Below are positions 58,001-64,000 of a stretch of 64,000 nt of DNA, piece after piece. The DNA is from Apoderus coryli. Taxonomy: Eukaryota > Arthropoda > Insecta > Coleoptera > Attelabidae. The stretch spans positions 7,936,001 through 8,000,000 of the forward strand of contig OU452208.1 in assembly GCA_911728435.2 (NCBI GenBank). The letters are read 5' to 3'. Under the pieces are notes generated by a model. It searched no databases. It was not told the origin of the DNA and saw only the letters and a list, made by a program, of their open reading frames with translations. Both the position numbers and the translations under genes were made by a program. Numbering within the stretch: position 1 is the stretch's first letter; each line of letters begins with the position of its first letter.

Positions 58001-61000
58001 GATTTATCCTATAATGGCGGCATGCGCGACGAGATGCGCATGACGCCTCGCAAGCAGAGAGTCGGAATACTGTATTATTTATTATACTGTGGTTATACAT
58101 ACGACCCCAATGAAGAAAAAATCAAATTTGCTACAGGTTTGATATAGTAAACCAACGCGTCTTGCTAGAGACTCACTCTGTGTTTGGAAGAGGTGTAGTT
58201 TCTTATTGATTGAAACGCAATTAAGACAAAAACAAAACTTCCACAATATTCTGCCTCCATGATTAAGTTTTGCATTTGTCTGAGTTTTGTTTTTTGGGTT
58301 TCAAAAAAACAAGAACAAAACCGAAACTCAAAGAGTCATGAATATTAATGAATCAAAATCATTTTAGGTACATCATTTTATTGGACACCATATCACTGAT
58401 AATGATTTTTTTAAATTTCTTCGTGGGATATATGAAAGAATCACAGCTTACCCTCGAAATCAACCAACGGAAGATAGCGAGACACTACATCCATGGTTAC
58501 TTTTTTTTTGATTTGGCATCCTCATTTCCAAAACTATTCATTTGTTCGTTGTACTCTGGTCATTGTATGTATCATCCAATAATTTTTATAACGGTAAACA
58601 CACTGATTATCTGTAGAGTAGTCCGTATACGGACTGTATGCGTCCTCATCAGACGTATATGCATTTATTGGCAAATTCGCAACAGGAATGTTGTGTTTCA
58701 TTTGACATTTCTTACAATCAGTCTATACCTGTGCCATTGGATGGCTTGTGTACACCAAGCTTCATATCGGTACAAAATGATTAGTACTGGTGAATCGAAT
58801 TTGGCTTTGGAGGTGTTGGAACAAGAGACAGGGAGCTTAAGTAAAACTTACATACACGCATTATTTAGAAGTGGAGCACAAACTTTAGGTAAGAGCATTT
58901 TTTAATAACACAGGATTTTCAGTTTAAGAATTAAATAGAATTTAATAACACGTATAATAATTCTAATCGTTAAACATTCTTGAAATAAAAGTCGACCTCC
59001 ACACAATAACTTTTAATAAATATTTCCAACAAATTACATTTGTCGATAGTTACCATACATGTTTCGTAGCACCGGGCTGCATCATCAGTTGTTATCGAAG
59101 GTTCTTACGAAAAGCTACATATATATATTTTTTCTGTGACGGGAAAAAAGTTTGACATATTTACTCTCTTGACAGGTAATAAAATGTCACTTTTTATCCC
59201 CGGGAAAAAAGTGAGTACTTTTTTCCCGGACACATAAGTAACGGTAGATATTTAATTTTAGGAAATTTTATTATACAAAAGTTACATTTTCTTTATATAT
59301 CAAAACTGGTAATAATTTGTGACGCTACTTTTGGTGCTTCTACTGACTCCGGTGGAGTGTTCGCAATTTTTAAATTAAATCACAGAATGAAATTGACAGA
59401 TATTTGATTACTGAAAGGTTTTTAAAACTTCAAATTTCACTTGGATAATTTTCTGACTTTTTTCAATATTAAATCGAAGTTTTTCCCGTCTCAGAAAAAA
59501 ATTGTGTATCATACACGGGAAAAAAGTTAGATTTTAGCTCTCGGTTTTTTGTCTCCCTCCGCTGCGCGTCGGGAGACAACACAACCTCGAGCTAAAATCT
59601 AGTACTTTTTTCCCTTGTATAATAAATAACTATTTTTCTGTGACGGGAAAAAAGTTTGACATATTTACTCTCTTGACAGGTAATAAAATGTCACTTTTTA
59701 TCCCCGGGAAAAAAGTGAGTACTTTTTTCCCGGACACATAAGTAACGGTAGATATTTAATTTTAGGAAATTTTATTATACAAAAGTTACATTTTCTTTAT
59801 ATATCAAAACTGGTAATAATTTGTGACGCTACTTTTGGTGCTTCTACTGACTCCGGTGGAGTGTTCGCAATTTTTAAATTAAATTACAGAATGAAATTGA
59901 CAGATATTTGATTACTTTTTTAAAACTTCAAATTTCACTTGGATAATTTTCTGACTTTTTTCAATATTAAATCGATGTTTTTCCCGTCTCAGAAAAAAAT
60001 AGTGTATCATACACGGGAAAAAAGTTAGATTTTAGCTCTCGAGCTAAAATCTAGTACTTTTTCCCTTGTATAATAAATAACTATTTTTTTTATTATTAGT
60101 ACATATTTTTATTATTTATGGAAAAATTCATTAACTCTGGAAAGAAGAATGTATATATTATTTTCAATTATATTATAATGACTTTAACTTACCATTGTGT
60201 GAAATAAGTTTATAATTATTTATACATAAAATTTTTTTATTTAAAAGTAAATATTATATGTTAAGGCATTAAAAATTTTAAAAGATCAAAACTCATATTA
60301 TTCATAATACAAGTCTTTATAATAAAATTTTCTTGTTGTAAATCATAGATAAACTATAAATTTCGTCAAAATTATTGTTAACGCATTGCACTCTCACACA
60401 GCAATGGCGTTTTAAAAAATTCTCAAAAAGAGCTCTCTATCCAAGATATACAAAACTCTTTTTGAGAAATTTTTAAAACTCCATTGCTGTGTGAGAGTGC
60501 AATCCGTTAACAATCATTTTGACGAAATTTAAAGTTTTTCAATGATTTACAAAAAGAAAATTATTATTTATTAAAGTATAATATGAAAACAGTTGACATT
60601 TCTGGAAGTAGGTATATAAATGTAATAAACTGCAGATCGTTATTGAAATATTTTAACTTTAGTTCAACTTTTAAAATTGTTATACTTGTTTCGCTATGTA
60701 CCTGTATCAAATACTAATAAATCTTCATTAGTTTGTGCTGAGTCATCTTTGGTACTCTTATGAACACCTATAAAATATAACAATGTTACATTAAAAATCC
60801 AATACGAATATACCATAATTTTTTTATAAAATTAAAAAATCTTATCACGTACTTTTCAATAAAGGAAATGCGTTATGAAGAAGATAAGGCTTGCAATTAT
60901 TTTTTACTATGTTCTCCTCTTGAAAATGGGAATCACAAATACTTAACCTATTGTAATCCTGCGTTGGAGTAATATTTGCATATTAATGTGTATTGATAAA

Positions 61001-62368
61001 TCCCAGGGCTTGTTTCCAAACATCACACCTGGAACATTGATAAAAAAATGATCTTGGAAGAAACGTTGATTGTGTGCGCATAAATTAATACAAGACAATA
61101 TCACTTGCCTACAAAACACAAAAATACAACATATACATTGGCTATAAATAATTTATAAAATATTTTTTACCTCTCTTCTTCTTTGGGAAACCGAAAAAAG
61201 ATCTTCCTGATGCTGGTCTTGCGCTTTGTAATTGTCCACACAACAAGCACTGGCATATTAAAATTGTTTCTGTATGCTATTAACTAAACAACAAATCAAA
61301 TAACAAATTAAAAAAAGTATTAAAATTAATTCCAATATAAGATATTTATATCAAACTAATACACAATTTAATAAACACCACAACGAAAACGTACGACTAG
61401 AGCCTATCACATCACAATCACAAGGTTATTTTGTAAATATTTTATTTTATAATATTTTATTTATATAGGTATTATAAATAAATATATAAATGAATCATAT
61501 ATTTATATATTATTTATTTCATAAGCAATGAATTGAAACTAAGAAATGTAAGTATTGTCATCCTAATTATATTTTTCTAGCCATTTACGTCAATCCGGCG
61601 GCCGTCGGTGATCCAGAGGAACAATGGCCAGATGTAATGGTCAGCATAATGACGTATATAATTGGCAAACTAGTAATAACTGCAACCTGGATAGTTCTTT
61701 TAATGACAATAATGTCTAAACAATCAGTAACAATAAAATATGAAGAGATTATGTCCCAATTGAAAGAATATATGCGAAATAAGCAATTACCAAAAAGTCT
61801 TCGAAAAAGAATGATCGATTATTATTCGTACAAGTACAGCAGAAAATTCTTTGATGAAGAAATGATACATGAGGTATTATCAGAGCGCATTTTACGAGAA
61901 ATAAGTGTTGATGCATGTAAAAATTTTTTACCCAACGTAAATATTTTTTCTGAATTTACTGCTAAGGAACTGAGTAAAACCATATCATATTTTAAACAGG
62001 AAATATTCCTACCTAACGATACCATAGTTCAATCAGGTGCATCTGGAGACAGTATGTACTTCATAATTTACGGTACAGTAGCAGTTTACACTCATTCAGG
62101 AAGGGAGATTTGTCACTTGCAGGAGGGTGGGTATTTTGGGGAGATGACAGTGATATTGAAGTCACAGAGACGGAGTGCTACAGTGATCGCAATCGAAAAT
62201 ACAAAAGTTTTTCGATTAGATCGAAGCGATTTCAAGAAATGTATCTTGAAGAATGATAAAGCTTTTAAAGCGATGTTGCAATTAGCTGAGAAAAGGTTAG
62301 AGGAATTACAGGAACTAGAAGCTCGATACAAGAATCTGTTATTTAACGAATCTTTTAAGAATCATTGA
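55096..62368 (+). CDS. HCN/CNG-like channel protein, gene 3 of cluster, four exons, 558 aa
   Basis: Exons 55096-55307 (212 nt), 55855-56010 (156 nt), 58368-58888 (521 nt) and 61581-62368 (788 nt) total 1677 nt and stay open. The first two have exactly the lengths of exons 1 and 2 of gene 2. Donors are GTAAGT, GTCAGG (weak) and GTAAGA; acceptors are TTTCTAG, TTTTAG and TTTCTAG. The start ATG (MCSVTHKCILPN...) is chosen by alignment; the frame is open further upstream. Features: S2-S3 (FFDLASSFPK), S4 RIRTVCVLIRR, S5 CHWMAC, pore helix TYIHALFRSGAQT, then LAIYV (296-300) in place of CIGYG, S6, C-linker KEYMRNKQLPKSLRKRMIDY and the nucleotide-binding domain, with FGE (482-484) and R494 kept. Intron 3 interrupts the codon for A297 at the filter. 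Introns 2 and 3 (2.4 and 2.7 kb) are swollen by repeats. Gene 3 could be a chimera of two copies (see findings). Confidence 0.8.
55470..55619. repeat. Small CAGGGTG-tipped element in gene 3 intron 1
   Basis: TATACAGGGTGTAAATAA at the left is mirrored by TTATTTATTTTAACCCTGTATA at the right. It has no coding content. A second CACCCTGTATA tip at about 55766 suggests another fragment beside it. Confidence 0.7.
56679..57178. mobile_element. TTAA-flanked piggyBac-type non-autonomous element in gene 3 intron 2
   Basis: TTAA at 56675-56678 and 57179-57182 borders tips CCTTCGCTACACACACC and, in reverse complement on the right, CCTTTCAAACACACACTGG. Just inside, GTCTAATAGACCCCACT mirrors a GGAGAGACCCCAGTG segment. 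The unit is 500 bp. No intact ORF is present. Confidence 0.7.
57300..57510 (-). pseudogene. RTE-like non-LTR retrotransposon C-terminal fragment
   Basis: The minus strand reads MEGKRGPGRRQCSWLKNIRD and, after a shift, LLKRAQDRDEFAIIVADLH, then a stop. 'V.GKRGRGRR...W..NI..W' followed by 'AQDR..F......LH' is the standard tail of RTE-type and related polyproteins. A 3' CTTCTTCTTCTT repeat (GAA repeats on the coding strand) marks the end of the insert. Confidence 0.65.
57531..58091 (+). repeat. Module A, copy 2, in gene 3 intron 2
   Basis: Matches 54612-54951 from CTAGCTGATTGCGTTATCAT to TATTATTTATTATACTGTGG, with about 220 bp of additional sequence in two blocks (about 57651-57798 and 57875-57945). 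Exon 3 of gene 3 begins about 275 bp downstream. Confidence 0.7.
59043..59098 (-). ncRNA. Hammerhead-ribozyme-like motif, copy 3
   Basis: On the minus strand: TCGATA, ACAA, CTGATGA, T, stem II GCAGC/GCTAC (one mismatch) with loop CCGGT, GAAA, CATGTA, TGGT, AAC, TATCGA. Stem I has an inner part ACAA/TGGT with one mismatch and an outer six-pair part TCGATA/TATCGA that the copies at 2.7 and 3.1 kb lack. The outer stem strengthens the ribozyme reading. Confidence 0.6.
59129..60087. repeat. Two tandem copies of a GGGAAAAAAG-hairpin repeat
   Basis: Unit 1 (about 59129-59632) and unit 2 (about 59633-60087) are nearly identical and head to tail. Each has a perfect palindrome CCGGGAAAAAAGTGAG / TACTTTTTTCCCGG and a larger hairpin in which GGGAAAAAAGTTAGATTTTA pairs with a later GAGCTAAAATCTAGTACTTT. 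In unit 1 the tip of that hairpin holds about 46 extra bases with their own stem TGTCTCCC/GGGAGACA; unit 2 lacks them. No ORF. It interrupts the hammerhead-bearing repeat in gene 3 intron 3. Confidence 0.8.
60338..60550. repeat. Foldback MITE in gene 3 intron 3
   Basis: Arms of about 95 bp mirror each other: GTAAATCAT ... GCACTCTCACACAGCAATGG ... TCTCAAAAAGAG on the left, and its reverse complement ending ATGATTTAC on the right. The centre is about 25 bp. No protein. Confidence 0.8.
60551..61580. other. Rest of gene 3 intron 3
   Basis: AT-rich. I see no exon or RNA in it. Confidence 0.4.
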
Positions 62369-62520
62369 ATGGCTGAATCTCCATAATTTTACATTTTTTA
62401 GGATTCTTTAAAATATTAGTTTTTTTTTCCAAAATAATAATTATTGGCAGATCGCTATACCCCGTTTTTTTTTATTTATACATTTATGTTTATATAATCA
62501 CATCGAAAGTTGTTGTTGTT

Positions 62521-62526
62521 AATAAA
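62521..62526 (+). promoter_or_regulatory. Candidate polyadenylation signal, gene 3
   Basis: AATAAA 153 bp past the stop codon of gene 3. Confidence 0.45.
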
Positions 62527-62833
62527 TTCCATATTATTGTTTTGTTCTTATTTTATTCCTTCTTTAGACAAAAAACTTTCACATGCAACTAAAGCTAAAG
62601 TTTCGCTGACGATCCTATCTCCTGTCACCTTTCTCAGGGCTCGAACGGGGTTAAAATGGAACCACGACTAAACTGAACAATATTGCCTTGTACTTGTGTA
62701 CGTGTTTTATACTAGGGGGGCCAAAAGATATCACCCTATTGGAAGATGCTCTCATTTTTGCAAATGGCCGCCAATGTCAAATCTGTTTTGATATTTGTGG
62801 ACTAGACAGATGCAGAGTACAAGTGAACAAGCC

Positions 62834-63864
62834 ATGGAGCGATACACTCCCGAAGAACGTGGAATAATCGTGTCTATTTTTTTGCATAACAATTCGTCTG
62901 TGTTGTTGGCGCAGTGCGAATTCCGATTCCTCGGCTGTCCGACACCGACTGCGCAAACACTGCGCCGTTTGGCCACCAACCTTGAAGAGTATGGTACCAC
63001 ACGAGACGTTGCCAAGAGTGGCCGGCCTCGGAGCGCCCGTTCTACTGAGAATATCGCCGCTGTTGCCTAGGATGTCGAGCTGTCGCCGGACGTCCCTAAG
63101 CCGAATTTTGGTCAAAGACCTGCGCATGTTCCCGTAAAAAGTCCAGGCCGTGCATCAGCTGCTGCCTGTCGACCGCCAAACGCGCGTAACCTACGCCCAA
63201 GCCATCCTCAATCTCGAGAAAGAAGTGGACGATTTTGCGACCAAAATCATAATGAGCGATGAGGCTCATTTCGACCTCAGCGGTTACGTGAACAAGGAAA
63301 ACTATCGCTTCTGGGGACCGAAAATCCACGAGTCATGCACGAGGAGCCATTACACCCACTCAAAGTGATTGCATGGTGCGCTGTTCACGCTGGAGGAGTC
63401 ATCAGGCCATTTTTTTTCGAGAATGTCGCTGGCTAAACGACAACAGTGGACAGTGCGCGCTATAGGGCCATGTTGACCGAGTTTTTTCTGCCGCAATTGG
63501 ACGAATTAGGACTGAGGGACATGTGGTTCCAACAGGATGGAGCAACGGCACACACTGCGCGAGCCACAACCGATATTCTGAAGGCAGCGTTCCCGTTCTC
63601 TCGTTATGGCGATTTGCACTGGCCCGCAAGATCGCCCGATTTAAGCGTTCCAGACTTTTTTTTGTGGGGTTATTTGAAGTTCTGTGTTTACGTGAACAAG
63701 CTCGAGACTCTGGAAGCTCTCAAGGACAGGAGTACGAGAATCTGTCGCCCGAAGTTCTCGCCGAAGTGATGAAAAATGCCATAAAACGATCCCGTATGGC
63801 AATCAATTGTGACGGCGCCCATTTGGCCGATATAATCTTCTCGACTCGACCAATAAAATTGTAA
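62834..63864 (+). pseudogene. mariner DD41D-like transposase, multiply broken
   Basis: The sequence is GC-richer than its surroundings. From the ATG at 62834 it reads MERYTPEERGIIVSIFLHNN and then TAQTLRRLATNLEEYGTTRD (helix-turn-helix) to a TAG at 63068. Shifted frames then give LPVDRQTRVTYAQAIL, IIMSDEAHFDLSGYVNKENY (first D), a frame change and stop near 63437, RDMWFQQDGATAHTARATTD (second D) and ARSPDLSVPDFFLWGYLK (third D). After another shift near 63735 comes SPEVLAEVMKNAIKRSRMAI. Only 38 residues separate the second and third aspartates because a few are missing in FPFSRYGD relative to the usual 'FPGR.ISR.G' spacing. At least two stops and three frameshifts make it dead. Terminal repeats were not identified. 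Confidence 0.88.
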
Positions 63865-64000
63865 AGGTTCAAATAGACTTTTTAATCTCAAGTTTTGTTC
63901 TAATATAAAATACACTTATATTTATAAAGAAAAATACAACTAAATACTAAATTACTCTAGGTGTCTATACTTTATCAATCGTAATGAATGGAAATGTTTT
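63865..64000. other. Window end, no feature recognised
   Basis: AT-rich sequence after the mariner pseudogene. Confidence 0.4.

Larger units (their letters stand above)
58975..60206 (-). repeat. Third copy of the hammerhead-bearing repeat, split by an insertion
   Basis: 58975-59115 matches the left arm at 2621-2757 (ATTCTTGAAATAAAAGTCGA and on). 60093-60206 matches its continuation (TTAGTACATAT ... TAACTTACCATTGTGTGAA). The insert at 59129-60087 interrupts it between AAAAGCTA and TTAGTACAT. It is a single arm, not a palindrome. Confidence 0.8.

Noticed and set aside
57938..58147. Independent gene or alternative first exon in intron 2 of gene 3
   Set aside because: It is the second copy of module A; the frame stops before exon 3 and has no good donor that keeps the channel frame.

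Overview
This is eukaryotic, strongly AT-rich DNA with introns and a dense load of decayed transposons: mariner, piggyBac, hAT, pogo, several non-LTR retrotransposons and many miniature inverted-repeat elements. The transposon families and the gene content point to an insect. A beetle is a guess I cannot prove from the window.

Positions 1-37.8 kb are essentially gene-poor. They hold a 553 bp near-perfect palindrome carrying a hammerhead-ribozyme-like motif on each strand (2.6-3.2 kb) and a TTAA-bounded piggyBac fossil (7.4-8.9 kb). Next come non-LTR and hAT fragments (13 kb) and a DNA transposon with an uninterrupted 566-aa candidate transposase, terminal inverted repeats and a likely target duplication (14.45-16.87 kb). 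The rest of this part is further reverse transcriptase, hAT and pogo debris, a full-length but broken mariner nested inside another inverted-repeat element (28.4-30.5 kb), an unrecognised broken ORF (31.2-31.9 kb) and a mariner remnant (35.8-36.2 kb).

Positions 37.8-39.5 kb hold the last three coding exons of a plus-strand gene that resembles microtubule-associated protein Jupiter; its 5' exons are outside what I can recognise.

Positions 43.1-62.4 kb are the core of the window: three same-strand tandem paralogues of the HCN/cyclic-nucleotide-gated ion channel family. Gene 1 (43107-44777) has no introns and encodes 556 aa. Gene 2 (47775-51412) has three exons and encodes 561 aa. Gene 3 (55096-62368) has four exons and encodes 558 aa. 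Genes 2 and 3 share first and second exons of identical length (212 and 156 nt) and phase. All three keep six membrane segments, a C-linker and a cyclic-nucleotide-binding domain. All three lack the GYG (or CNG-type) selectivity filter, reading LGIHV, LGIQI and LAIYV there. If translated as reconstructed, this is a lineage-specific cluster of pore-divergent HCN-like proteins. The introns and spacers are filled with mobile debris, including a third hammerhead-like motif, a nested tandem repeat built around GGGAAAAAAG hairpins, a TTAA element, and a module found both upstream of gene 3 and inside its second intron.

Positions 62.8-63.9 kb hold a GC-richer, multiply broken mariner (DD41D-like). 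Splice structures were assembled by eye from splice sites, phase and paralogue alignment; no transcript or database evidence was available.
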